DNA of 64,000 nucleotides from Aristolochia californica. Taxonomy: Eukaryota > Streptophyta > Magnoliopsida > Piperales > Aristolochiaceae. Every line of letters begins with the position of its first letter. Within the stretch, counting starts at the first letter, position 1. The DNA is taken from assembly GCA_029961685.1 (NCBI GenBank), contig JARWKL010000010.1:23162067-23226066 (forward strand). Direction: 5' to 3'. Positions 34,515-46,335 of the stretch are shown one piece after another. A program made the position numbers and the translations under genes. The notes below the pieces were generated by a model. The model was given only the letters and a program-made list of their open reading frames with translations, was not told the origin of the DNA and did no database searches.

Positions 34515-36325
34515 CTATTTCCCATCTAAAGTGGTCAAATTGTGTATAGCTTCTTAGTCAAAGTCATTGTCTTCGTCTTCTTCATGAGAATAACACTGAA
34601 GAGTCTGAGTACCAGTAGATCTAGATTTACTGGATATTTCTGATTCTTGTTTCTCATAACCTTGTTCTTTAAGATATTATTGAAAATATTCTTTTATCAT
34701 CTTTTTAATATCTTCTGGATTTGTCTGCTACTTGTCTTTCTTCTTTTCTTTTGACATTTTGGGCAAATGTTCAGCCGTCAACGAATTTGATGTGTCTTAA
34801 CCAACTACCGTTTGAGCTGGACTAGCTAGTGAATTAGCCTCACTAGTAGGTATCTGGGTAGAAAAAGTACCTGTTAATCTTGCCTTGAGTTGTTTGTTTT
34901 CTTCTTCAATGGTGTATATGTATTCTTTCTGAAAATCATTCTTTTTCTGGAGTAACCTTCTCTTTTCATTGAGTCTTTTGTATGGTCTTAGATAGGTTTC
35001 ACAGTAATCACAAAAAAACAATTCTTCTAGTATCTTTGGCAATCCCATAAGATATTGTTTTAAATGGAATTGGTACCCTAGCAAGTAAAATAGAGAAAAA
35101 TGTAATTTATGTTTTATAGAAGCTTGTATACCCTGCCTCAAGATTTTAGGTATCGCACCAGAAGATAATACTTTGCATAACAAGATCAGTAATACAAAAT
35201 TAGAAATAAAATCCAGATACATACGACAAGAAATTTAAAAAAAAAAACTATAAAAGCCGTAAGAATTAAACGACTAACAATAATGATTATAACAACACAA
35301 AGTAGTATCATAAATAAAGATAAAACCAGAGAGGAAAAATAGTAGATGTGAAATTTTCTCAAGGTACATCCTAAACCTTTATTGTTTGAATCCTTATCTT
35401 TCTTTCTTCAGGTATAGAGAACCCAAGATATGATGACTTCTATGGCTTCCTAGCAATTTTGCTTCTGCCACGGGCTCCTTTTTTTTTTCCCAACAACACA
35501 ACCCTGACCCCTCCTTTGGATATATGGGCAACCTAATGGACATTGGACCGTGAAACATCAAGGGATCACCATAATGCTTTTACGTCATGTAGGGGATTGA
35601 CTCCTGATTAGAGAAAGAAATTATGGATTCAAACAGACAGAGGTTTAGGAGTTCCCTTTAGGATAACCCCTAAGTAAATAAATTTACTATTTTAAAAATA
35701 AGAACTTACTTGGAAACACAATTGATGTAGGAATTATGCAGGGGATTCAGAGGAAGAGAAAGAAGTCATGGGTTAAGAGAGCGAGGTGTGCAAGAACTGG
35801 TTTTTTCATTCATATCTTCCATAACTTACAACTGGGTATCTATAGACAAACCTTTGCAGACACGGAATAGGTAGAGATTGTCATTCGGGTGCTCATTGGG
35901 CCCCATCATCAATGACTGATCTCATAATCTTTATAAGTGTGTGGCTAAGGTTAAACAAAACCCAAAAAGGAAAAATGCAAACTTTTTTCAAAGTCAAAAA
36001 CAAGGTGCTAGGAAACCAGGGGCATCTTCAAACCACCACGAGCAGGAAAGCTTATCTTCTCAAACCATGTGCTAAAACAGTGGGTTGTAAAGTTTTATCT
36101 CAAACCTTATAATGAAACCATGGGCTAGAGGACCAAGTGCTGAAACTATGGACTGAATTTTTTGTCTTCTCAAAGAGGATCATGTCTATCTTTATTATGA
36201 GTCAATGATAGTCTTTTCATATGTCTTTTGTAGATAATCTTCTCAGTATCCATTATCTTGAATAATAGTCTAAGTATCCATTATCTTTTCCTTTTCTAGA
36301 TAATCTTCTTAGTACTTTTGTCTTG
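34515..36325 (-). repeat. Defective viral unit R1 (1811 bp)
   Basis: Promoter TATA variant TATAGATA at 35837-35844, enhancer repeats at about 36065-36160, leader and small-ORF remnant 35400-35560. Junction near 35056; ORF2 3' half 34515-35056, ending at TAG 34515-34517. The frame at 34797-35222 shows leader sequence (LCKVLSSGAIPKILRQG) running out of frame across the junction and then re-entering the coiled-coil part (KRLNEKRRLLQKKNDFQ) through an upstream indel. A stop (TAA) near 34680 interrupts the acidic C-terminal part. Confidence 0.75.
35830..36165 (-). promoter_or_regulatory. 35S-like viral promoter (unit R1)
   Basis: Enhancer-type repeats, TGAC-containing block (about 35880-35925), TATA variant at 35837-35844. 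Confidence 0.5.
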
Positions 36326-38162
36326 CTATTTCCCATCTAAAGTGGTCAAATTGTGTATAGCTTCTTAGTCAAAGTCATAGTCTTCGTCTTCTTCTTGAGA
36401 ATAACACTGAAGAGTCTGAGTACTAGAAGATCTATATTTACTGGACATTTCTGAGTCTTGTTTCTCATAACCTTGTTCTTTAAGATATTCTTGAAAATAT
36501 TCTTTCATCATCTTTTTTATGTCTTTTGGATCTGTCTGCTACTTGTCTTTCTTCTTTTCTTCAGACATTTTTGGCAAATGTCCAGTCGTCAACGGTTTTG
36601 ATGTGTCTTTACCAGCTACTGTTTGAGCTGGACTAGCTAGTGAATTAGCCTCACTAGTAGGTATCTGGGTAGAAAAAGTACCTGTTAATCTTGCCTTCAA
36701 TTGTCTATTTTCTTCTTCAATGGTGTTTATGTATTCTTTCGGAAAATCATTCTTTTCCTGGAGTAACCTTCTCTTTTCATTGAGTCTTTGTATGATCTTG
36801 GATAGGGTTTCACAGTGATCACAAAAAAAAATTCTTCTAGTTTCTTTGGCAATCCCATAAGATACTATTTTAAATGCAATTGGTACCGTAGCAAGAAAAA
36901 TAGAGCAAAATGTAATTTAGCTTTTATAGAAGCTTGTATACCAAACCTAAAGATTTTAGGTGTAACACCAAAAGATAATACTTTGCATAACAAGATTAGT
37001 AATACAAAATTAGAAATTAAATCCAGATACATATGAAAAGAAATTTTTTAAAAAAAAAAACTATATTGCTGTAAGAATTAAAAGACTAACAATAATGAAT
37101 ATAAAACCACAAAGTAGTATCATAAATAAAGATAAAACCAGAGAGGAAAAACAGTAGATGTGAAATTTTCTAAAGGTACATCCTAAACCTTTACTGTTTG
37201 AATCCTTATCTTTCTTCCTTCAGGTATAGTGAACCCAAGACATGATGACTTGTATGGCTTCCTAGCAATTTTGCTTCTGCCATGGGCCCCTCTTTTTTCC
37301 CAACTTCAAAGCCATGACGCCTTCGTTGGCTAAACGGGCGAACATATGGGACATAAATCATGAAACATCAAAGGATCACCATAATGCTTTTACGTCATGC
37401 AGGGATTGACTCCAGATTAGAGAAAGAAATTATCTATTCAAATAGACAGAGGTTTAGGAGTTCCCTTAAGGAAAACCCCTACGTAAATAAAATTATTTTT
37501 TAAAAATAAGAAGTAACTTGGAAACACAGTTGGTGTAGGAATTATGCAGGGGATTCAGAGCAAGAGAAAGAAGTCATGGGTTTAGATAGCAAGGTGTACA
37601 AGAACTGGGTTTTTTTCATTCATATTTTCTATAACTTACAACTAGGTATTTATAGACAAATCATTGCCAACACGGAATAGATAGAGATTGTCATACTGGT
37701 GCTCATTGGGCCCCATCGCCAATTATTTATCTCATAATCTTTACAAGTGTGCGGCTAAGGTAAAACTAAACCCCAAAAAAAAAAAAAAAATACAAACTTT
37801 TTCTATTGTCAAAAACATGGTGCAACAAACTCAAAAACTAGGTGCTAGGAAACCAGGGGCATCTTCAAACCACCATGAGCTGGTAACCTTATCTTCTCAA
37901 ACCATGTGCTAAAACAGTGGGCTGGAAACTTTTATGTCAAACCATATGGTGAAACCATGGGCTGGAAAACCATGTGCTGAAACCGTGGGCTGAATTTTTT
38001 GTCTTCTCAAATAGGATCATGTCTATCTTTATTTTGAGTCAATGATAGTCTTTTCATTTGTCTTTTCTAGATAATTTTCCTAGTATCCATTATCTTGAAT
38101 AATAGTCTAAGTATCCATTATCTTTTTCTTTTCTAGATAATCTTCTTAGAACTTTCGTCTAT
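36326..38162 (-). repeat. Defective viral unit R2 (1837 bp)
   Basis: Intact TATA box (TATAAATA on minus, 37647-37654), enhancer repeats about 37900-37995, leader, small-ORF remnant with shortened T tract (about 37260-37360), junction near 36866, and ORF2 3' half ending at 36326. The ORF2 part has stops near 36366 and 36541. Confidence 0.75.
37640..38000 (-). promoter_or_regulatory. 35S-like viral promoter (unit R2)
   Basis: Enhancer-type repeats and intact TATA box at 37647-37654. The as-1-like block is changed (GCGATGGGGCCC, with TTGACG lost). Confidence 0.5.
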
Positions 38163-40330
38163 CTATTTCCCATCTAAAGTGGTGAAATTGTGCATAGCTT
38201 CAGAGTCAAAGTCATAGTCTTCATCTTCTTCTTGAGAATAACACTGAAGAGTCTGAGTACCAGTAGATCTAGATTTGTGGGATATTTCTGAGTCTTGTTT
38301 CTCATAGACTTGTTCTTTAAGATTTTCTTGAAAATATTCTTTCATCGACTTTTTAATATCTTCTGGATCTGTCAGCTATTTGTCTGTCTTCTTTTCTTTT
38401 GACATTTTTGGCAAATGTCCAGCCATCAACGGACTTGATGTGACTTTACCAGCAACCGTTTGAGTTGGACTAGCTAGTGAATTGCCCTCACTAGTAGGTA
38501 TCTATGTAGGAAAAGTACATGTTAATCTTGCCTTGAGTTGTTTGTTTTCTTCTTCTTGGTGTTTATGTATTCTTTCTGAAAATCATTCTTTTCTTAGAGT
38601 AACCTTCTCTTTTTACTGAGGCTTTGTATGGTCTTGGATAGGGTTTCACAGTGATCACAAAAAAAAATTCTTTTAGTCTTTTTGGATTCCCATAAGATAC
38701 TGTTTTAAATGCAATTGGTACCCTAACAAGTAAAAATAGAGCAAAATGTAATTTATGTTTTATAGAAGCTTGTATACCCTGCCTAAAGATTTTAGGTATA
38801 ACACCAGAAGATAATACTTTGCATAAGATGATCAGTAATACAAATAAGAAATTAAATCCAGATACATATAAAAAAAACTTTTTAAAAAAAAAAAAAAAAC
38901 TTTAATTGTCGTTAGAATTAAAAGACTAACAATAAAGATTATAACAACACAAAGTATTGTCATAAATAAAGATAAAACCAGAGAGGAAAAATAGTAGATG
39001 TGAATTTTCTAAAGCTACATCCTAAACCTTTACAGTTTGAATCCTTATCTTTCTTCCTTCAGGTATAGACAACTCAAGACATGACGACATGTATGGCTCC
39101 CTAGCAATTTTGCTTCTGCCACGGGCTCCCTTTTTTGTTTCCCAACAGAAGATAATACTTTGCATAACAAGATCTGTAATACAAAATTAGAAATTAAATC
39201 CAGATACACAAGAAAAGAACTTAAAAAAAAAACTATATAAACCGTAAGAATTAAAAGACTAACAATAATGATTATAACAACACAAAGTAGTATCATAAAT
39301 AAAGATAAAACTAGAGACGAAAAACTATAGATGTGAAATTTTCTAAAGGTACATCCTAAACCTTTACTATTTGAATCCTTATCTTTCTTCCTTCAGGTAT
39401 AGAGAACCCAAGACATGACGACTTGTATGGCTTCCTAGCAATTTTGCTTCTGCCACGAGCTCCTCTTTTTTTCCAACAACCAAGCCCAGACGCCTTCTTT
39501 GGCCAAACGGGCGAACATATGGGACATAGAATCGTGAAACATCAAAGGATCACCATAATTCTTTTACGTCATGCAGGGGATTGACTCTAGATTAGAGAAA
39601 GAAAGTATGGATTCAAACAGACAGAGATTTAGGAGTTCCCATTAGGAAAACCACTAAGTAAACAAAAATATTTTTCAAAAATAAGACCTTTCTTGGAAAC
39701 ACAGTTGATGTAGGAATTATGCAAGGGATTCAGAGGAAGAGAAAGAAGTCATGGGTTTAGAGAGCAAGGTGTGCAAGAACTGGGTTTTTTCATTCATATC
39801 TTCTATAACTTACAACTGGGTATTTATAGACAAACCTTTGCCGACACGGAATAGATAGAAATTGTCATACGGGTGCTCAATGGGCCCCATCGTCAATGAA
39901 TTATCTCATAATCTTTACAAGTGTGTGGCAAGGTTAAACAAAACCCAAAAAGAAAAAATACAAACTTTTTACAAAGTAAAAAGCATGGTGCTACAAAGTC
40001 AAAAACATGGTGCTAGGAAACCAAGGGCATCTTCAAACCACCATGAGCTGGAAAACTTATCTTCTCAAACCATGTGATAAAACAGTGAGTTGGAAACTTT
40101 TATCTTAAACCATATGATGAAACCATGGGCTGGAAAACCATGTGCTGAAACCGTGCACTGAATTTTTTGTCTTCTAAAATAGGATCATGTTTATCTTTAT
40201 TCTGAGTCAATGATAGTTTTTTCAGATGTGTTTTCTAGATAATCTTCTCGGTATCCATTATCTTGAATAATAGTCTATGTATCCATTATCTTTTTCTTTT
40301 TTAGATAATCTTCTTAGTACTTTTGTCTCC
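38163..40330 (-). repeat. Defective viral unit R3 (2168 bp, internal duplication)
   Basis: Longer than its neighbours because about 341 bp (leader 3' part: half the small ORF plus the hydrophobic stretch) is present twice, at about 38806-39146 and 39147-39490. The fusion point is CCCAACAGAAGATAATAC at 39140-39157. TATA is intact (39821-39828), enhancer repeats about 40065-40165, junction near 38701, and ORF2 3' half 38163-38701. The hydrophobic frame reads MILLCVVIIIIVSLLILT (39243-39296), which could be a membrane segment if it were translated. Confidence 0.75.
39815..40170 (-). promoter_or_regulatory. 35S-like viral promoter (unit R3)
   Basis: Intact TATA box at 39821-39828, TTGACGATGGGGCCC present (about 39883-39897), enhancer-type repeats upstream. 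One of the best-preserved promoters in the array. Confidence 0.55.
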
Positions 40331-42145
40331 CTATTTCCCATCTAAAGTGGTCAAATTGTGTATAGCTTTAAAGTCAAAGTCATAGTCTTCTTCTTTTTCT
40401 TCTTGAGAATAACACGGAAGAGTCTGAGTACCAGTAGATCCAGATTTACAGGATATTTCTGAGTCTTGTTTCTCATAACCTTGTTCTTTAAGATATTCTT
40501 GAAAATATTCTTTCATCATCTTTTTCATATCGTCTGGATCTATCTGCTGTTTATCTTTGTTCTTTTTTTCTGACCTTTTTGACAAATGTCCACCCATCAA
40601 CGAATTTTATGTGTCTTTACCAGCTACCATTTGAGCTGGACTAGCTAGTGAATTACCTTCACTAGTAGGTATCTAGGTTGAAAAAGTACTTGTTAGTCTT
40701 GCCTTGAGTTGTCTGTTTTCTTCTTCAATGGTGTTTATGTATTCTTTCTGAAAATCTTTCTTCACCTGGAGTAACCTTCTCTTTTCATGGAATATTTGTA
40801 TGGTCTTGGATAGGGTTTCACAGTGATCACAAAAAAAAAATTCTTCTAGTATCTTTGGCAATCCCATAAGATACTGTTTTAAAGGCAATTGGTACCCTAA
40901 CAAGTAAAAATAGAGCAAAATGTAATTTATGTTTTATAGAAGCTTGTATACCCTACCTAAAGATTTTAGGTCACTAGAAGATAATACTTTGCATATGAAG
41001 ATCAGTAATACAAAATAAGAAATTAAATCCAGATACATATGAAAAGAACTTTTTTTTAAAAAAAACTTTAATTGTCGTTAGAATTAAAAGACTAACAGTA
41101 AAGATTATAACAACACAAAGTATTGTCATAAATAAAGATAAAACTAGAGAGGAAAAATCGTGGATGTGAATTTTCTAAAGGTACATCCTAAACCTTTACA
41201 GTTTGAATCCTTATCTTTCTTCCTTCAGGTATAGAGAACCCAAGACATGACGACTTGTATGGATTCCTAGCAATTTTCCTTCTGCCACGGGCTCCTCTTT
41301 TTTTTTCCCAACAACAAAGCCCAAACGCCTCCTTTGCCTAAACTGGTGAATATATGGGACATATGACCATGAAACATCAAAGGATCACCATAATGCTTTT
41401 ATGTCAGGTAGGGGATTTGCTCTTGATTAGCGAAAGGAATTATGGATTCAAACAGACAGAAGTTTAGGAGTTCCCTTTAAGAAAATCCCTAAGTAAATAA
41501 TATTACTTTTTTAAAAATAAGAACTGACATGGAAACACAGTTGATGTAGAAATTATGAAGGGGAGTCAGAGGAAGAGAAAGAAGTCATGGGTTTAGAGAG
41601 CAAGGCGTGCAAGAACTGGGTTTATTCATTCATATCTTCTATAACTTACAACTGGGTATTTATGGACAAACCTTTGCCAACACAGAATAGATAGAGATTG
41701 TCATACAGGTGCTCATTTGGCCCCATCGTCAATGACTTATCTCATAATCATTACAAGTGTGCGGCTAAGGTTAAACAAAATCCAAAAAGGAAAAATACAA
41801 ACTTTTTACAAAGTCAAAAACAAGGTGCTAGGAAACCAGGGGCATCTTCAAACCACCATGAGCTGGAAAGCTTATCGTCTCAAACCATGTGCTAAAATAG
41901 TGCGTTGGAAACTTTTATCTCAAACCATATGATGAAACTATGGGTTGGAAAACCATGTGCTGAAACCGTGGGCTGAATTTTTTGTCTTCTCAAACAGGAT
42001 CATATCTATCTTTATTCTGAGTCAATGATAGTCTTTACTGATGTCTTTTCTAGATAATCTTCTCAGTATCCATTATCTTGAATTATAGTCTACGTATCCA
42101 TTATCTTTTTCTTTCGTAGATAATCTTCTTAGTACTTTTGTCTTG
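40331..42145 (-). repeat. Defective viral unit R4 (1815 bp)
   Basis: TATA slightly altered (CATAAATA, 41657-41664), enhancer repeats about 41880-41980, leader 41400-41640, small-ORF remnant 41230-41370, junction near 40875. The ORF2 3' half ends at 40331. Its C-terminal frame (40331-40600) is open for 89 codons with the KKMMKEYFQEYLKEQGYEKQ helix and EEKEEDYDFDFK acidic tail. Confidence 0.75.
41650..41985 (-). promoter_or_regulatory. 35S-like viral promoter (unit R4)
   Basis: TTGACGATGGGGCC block (about 41720-41734), enhancer-type repeats, TATA with a first-base change at 41657-41664. Confidence 0.5.
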
Positions 42146-42473
42146 CTATTTCCCATCTAAAGTGGTCAAATTTTGTATAGCTTCTGAGCCAAAGCCATAG
42201 TCTTCATCTTCTTCTTGAGAATAACACTGAAGAGTCTGAGTAGCAGTAGATCCAGATTTGCTGGATATTTCTGAGTCTTGTTTCTCATAACCTTGTTCTT
42301 TAAGATATTCTTGAAAATATTCTTTCATCATCTTTTTAATATCTTCTGGATCTGTTTATTGTTGGTTTTTCTTCTTTTTTTTCTGATATTTTTGGCAAAT
42401 GTCTAGCTGTCAATGGATTTGATGTGTCTTTACCAGCTACCTTTTGAGCTGGACTAGCTAGTGAATTACCCTC

Positions 42474-42554
42474 TGTTATGGTCCTGGGTTAAGTACCTAT
42501 GTCTTCCTCTCCTAACAGGCCGGTCTTTTGGGTAGTACTGGCTAGTGCTTAACA
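42474..42554 (+). repeat. Short 5' LTR (81 bp) of composite element
   Basis: TGTTATGGTCCTGGG...GCTTAACA, TG/CA-type ends, preceded by CCCTC. Far shorter than usual LTRs and in the size range of TRIM/SMART elements. Confidence 0.85.
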
Positions 42555-42556
42555 TT

Positions 42557-42568
42557 TGGTATCAGAGC
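42557..42568 (+). promoter_or_regulatory. Primer-binding site of composite element
   Basis: TGGTATCAGAGC two bases after the 5' short LTR, complementary to initiator tRNA-Met. A Pol III B-box-like TGTTCGAATCC follows at 42585-42595. Confidence 0.8.
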
Positions 42569-42595
42569 TAGCTCCCTCATCGCGTGTTCGAATCC

Positions 42596-42689
42596 CAGAG
42601 GGGGCGACTGCGAAGGGGGCGACCTATGCGGAGGGGGCGACCTTGACGGAGTAGGCCACCGCACGTGTAGAGGGGGCGACCTTGGCGGA
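42596..42689 (+). repeat. G-rich leader with GAGGGGGCGAC repeats
   Basis: Four to five imperfect copies of a GGGGGCGAC unit (starting about 42600, 42616, 42637, 42672). The same block recurs at 47277-47350 after the internal long LTR. After GGCGGAGTGG (42682-42691) the left copy switches to chromovirus gag, while the right continues to the purine tract. Confidence 0.7.
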
Positions 42690-42691
42690 GT

Positions 42692-45600
42692 GGAACAACG
42701 ACAAGAGTTGCAGTACCGTAAGCTGGGTTGGTCGAGTGAGAGGAACACTTCCTCCACGTGGCAAGGGTGCCGCTATAATTCATCTCAGGGAGCATCTATA
42801 GCAGCACCATCCAGACACACTCCGACTACGATTCGGGTAGCCGATCCCCGCCCATGTAATTCCCTACCGAGCTTTATAAAAAAATTGACGAGTGCGGAGA
42901 TGGCAGAAAGGCGGTCCAAAAATCTCTGTTATAACTGCGATGAGCAGTATCGGGTCGGACACCAATGTAAACGATTATTTTGGCTCGAGATGGAGGATTC
43001 AGAGGATCTAGAGGAACCAGAGGATATTATCGAGGAGGAACCACCAGAGATATCCTTGCATGCTATTACTGGGCAGAAATCGCCTACTACAATGCAAGTC
43101 CGAGCTCATGTCATCGACCGAGAACTGGTGGGACTAGTTGACTCAGGGAGTACACACAATTTTTTGAGTTTGACAGCCGCACAGCATCTCCAGCTCCAGA
43201 TACACACTCATCCGACAGCCACCGTCTCAGTGACCAATGGCGAGAAGGTCCCTAGCTATGGGATTAGTAAGGCGGTAACTTTTTCCATTGGATTTACTTC
43301 ATTTAATGCGGAATTTTTTGTTATTCCCCTAGCGGGATTTGATATGGTTTTAGGCATTAAATGGTTACAAACATTGGGGCCCATTCTGTGGGACTTTTTG
43401 GCTTTAACCATGAGCTTTGATTTGGCCGAAAGTCGGGTGCTCTTACAGGGCTGTCAGGTGAAGAGGACCCACCGCATACACACTTTGCAGACACAGGATC
43501 AGCCTGCCAGTACTAGTGATGGTCTGGTTGAGGAGTTCTATGACCTCTTCCAGGAGCCTTTGGGGTTGCCTCCCATGAGGCACTGTGACCACAGGATCTG
43601 TCTGAAACCAGGTTCTGAGGTAGTGGTCGTGCGACCATACTGTTACCCACACCTTCAGAAGGACGAGATAGAGCGTCAGTGCCATGAGATGTTGAAACAG
43701 GGTCTTATACGTCCCAGCCGCTCCCCGTTCTCTTCACCCGTCTTACTTATGAAGAAACATGATGGGACATGGAGGTTCTGCGTGGATTATCGGGAGTTGA
43801 ACATGCAGACAGTAAAAGACAAGTTCCTGATTCCGGTAGTGGATGAGCTTCTGGATGAGTTACATGGGTCATGGTTATTCACTAAACTCGACCTCCGTTC
43901 GGGATACCATCAGGTCCGGATGCACCCCTCTGATATCGAGAAGACGGCGTTCCGCACACACCATGGCCACTTTGAGTTCGTCGTCAAGCCGTTCAGGTTA
44001 TCCAATGCACCCTCCACTTTTCAAGCTTTGATGAAAGAGGTATTTAGCCCCTATCTTCGAAAATTTGTTCTTGTATTTTTTGATGATATTTTGATATATA
44101 GCAAGTCAATTGAGGAGCACTTGGCACACTGAGGATTGTTTTCGACTTGTTAAGAGCACATCAGCTCTATTTGAAACACTCCAAGTGTTCCTTTGTGGCT
44201 TCACATGTGGGATATCTGGGACACATTATCTCACATGAGGGGGTTACGGTGGATCCCAAGAAGATCCGAGCTATTCACGAGTGGCCGCAACCACAGTCGT
44301 GTTCTGCATTACAGGGTTTTCTGGGTCTTGCGGGCTACTCCCGCAAATTTATTCAGAACTATGGGCCACTGGCAGCACCATTGACGAGTTTACTCAAGAA
44401 AAATTCCTTTATTTGGAATGAGGGGGCCACCACGTCATTTGTGGCACTCAAAGCTGCCCTCGCATCCGCACCAGTATTACAACTTCCCAACTTCGATGAA
44501 TTGTTCGTGGTAGAGTGCGACGCTTCGGGCGTGGGCATGGGGGCCGTTTTACAGCAACTGGGCCATCCTATTGCTTATTTTAGCAGACAGTTGGCAGTCC
44601 GCCATCACAAACTGGCAGCCTATGAGCGCGAATTGATTGGGTTGGCCAAACCAGTCCAACATTGGAGGCCTTATCTCTGGGGCCGGGCTTTTCTCATACG
44701 CACGGATCACTACAGCCTTAAATTCTTACTAGAACAGCGTTTGACGACGTCGCCACAGCAGCACTAGATCAGTAAGTTGTTGGGGTTTGACTTCTCGGTG
44801 GAGTATCATGCGGGGAGATTAAATAAGGTGGCAGATGCCTTGTCACGGTGTTTTGAAGATCAGCAGTCGGTCTATTCTATCAGCCAACCGAGATTTCTCA
44901 TTATGGACTTGGTGCGAGAAGCACATGCTACTAACCTGCACTGCAGGAACTGCATCAGCAGATCTCAGAAGGGACAATGAATGTGAAGTGGTCCATCCAG
45001 GATTCACTTATTTATTACAAGCATTGGATTTTCCTTCCACCTGAGTTCGAGTTGATTCCAGCTATTCTCTTGGCCTACCACGACAGTACACGCGAGGGGA
45101 TCCAGAAGACCTTGCACAGAATTCGAGCTGATTTTTACTGGCAAGCCATGAAACCCTCTATGGCGACTTATGTGGGCGACTGTCAGGTATGCCAGAGCAA
45201 CAAAGCCGAGCACTTGAGTCCACCCAGTCTTCTCCAGCCTCTGGCCCTTCCTACGCAGGTTTGGGCCGACATTTCAATGGATTTTGTGGAAGGCCTACCC
45301 CTGTCAGCCAGCAAATCCGTACTTTTTGTAGTGGTTGATTGATTCTCCAAGTACGGGCATTTTATACCGATGGCTCATCTATATACAGCAACACGGGTTG
45401 CTCAGACTTTCTTGGAGCAGATAGTCCGCTTACATGGCATTCCAGAATCCATTGTGAGTGACAGAGATGCAGTTTTCACGAGCACATTTTGGCGGGAATT
45501 GTTTCGCTTGAGTGGGATGAAATTGAAGTTCTCCTCCGCCAATCATCCACAGACAGACGGGCAGACTGAGGTGGTGAATCGCACCATCGAGATGTATCTA

Positions 45601-46335
45601 CGGTGCTTGGTGGGGGATCGTCCGCGGCAATGGGCTCAATGGCTTCCGTGGGCCGAATACTGTTACAACACTTCGTTCCACTCTGCATTGCAATCCACTC
45701 CTTTTCGGGTTATATATGGCCGGGATCCACCTCGCCTCCTCTCGTACAACCCAGGGTCCACCCGCGTGGACACGATTGATCAGGCACTCATAGACAGGGA
45801 TCTTCTGCTACAGAATATCACAGAACGGCTAAGACTTGCCCAAGCTCGGATGAAGGATGTATACGACAGAGGCCACCATGAGGTCTCTTTTGAGGTTGGA
45901 ATGTATGTGTGGCTACGGCTCCAGGCCTACCGTCAGCAGTCTCTAGCGGGACCTCCATGTCATAAGCTGTCACCCAGATTTTTTGGGCCATTTCCCATTC
46001 TTTGACGTGTGGGACCAGTCGCCTATCAACTCAAATTACCGGACACAGCCAGAATTCATGATGTGTTTCATGTCTCTCTTTTGAAGCCGCATTCCGGAGC
46101 ACAGCCTACATCCACTCCATTCCTACCACCGGTTGATCATGGCGAGGTTATTCTTAACCCAGCTGCGGTGTTACGTGCACAGCTGACCAATGATCATTGA
46201 GAGATTCTCGTTCAGTGGACGGACACTGACCCCGACGCTGCAACATGGGAACGTGTAGACATCTTCAAACAAGTCTACCCAACTTTTGAGCTTGAGGACA
46301 AGCTCTTTCTCCATGGGGAGGCAGATGTTGTGGAC
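42692..46335 (+). pseudogene. Ty3/gypsy chromovirus gag-pol remnant
   Basis: Domains in order: gag C-terminus with a zinc knuckle (CYNCDEQYRVGHQC, about 42930); aspartic protease (LVDSGSTHNFLS, about 43130); reverse transcriptase (WRFCVDYRELN, KLDLRSGYHQV, VFFDDILIYS at about 44073-44100); RNase H (VVECDASGVGMGAVL about 44508, IRTDHYSLKFLL about 44695); integrase (CQVCQSNK zinc-binding pair about 45184, DISMDF, VSDRDAVFTS, PQTDGQTE); C-terminal chromodomain (LVQWTDTDPDAATWE about 46208). Most of gag is missing. Breaks: one lost base before TGA 44130-44132, TAG 44765-44767, a frameshift near 44935, and TGA at 45340, 46003 and 46198. The RT motif KPFRLSNAPSTF differs from the usual MPFGL. It cannot encode working enzymes. 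Confidence 0.9.

Noticed and set aside
33440..42145. Regular array considered as a CRISPR-like or satellite DNA array
   Set aside because: The period is about 1.8 kb with coding remnants, promoters and leader in each unit; there are no short repeats with unique spacers, and the sequence belongs to a plant genome.
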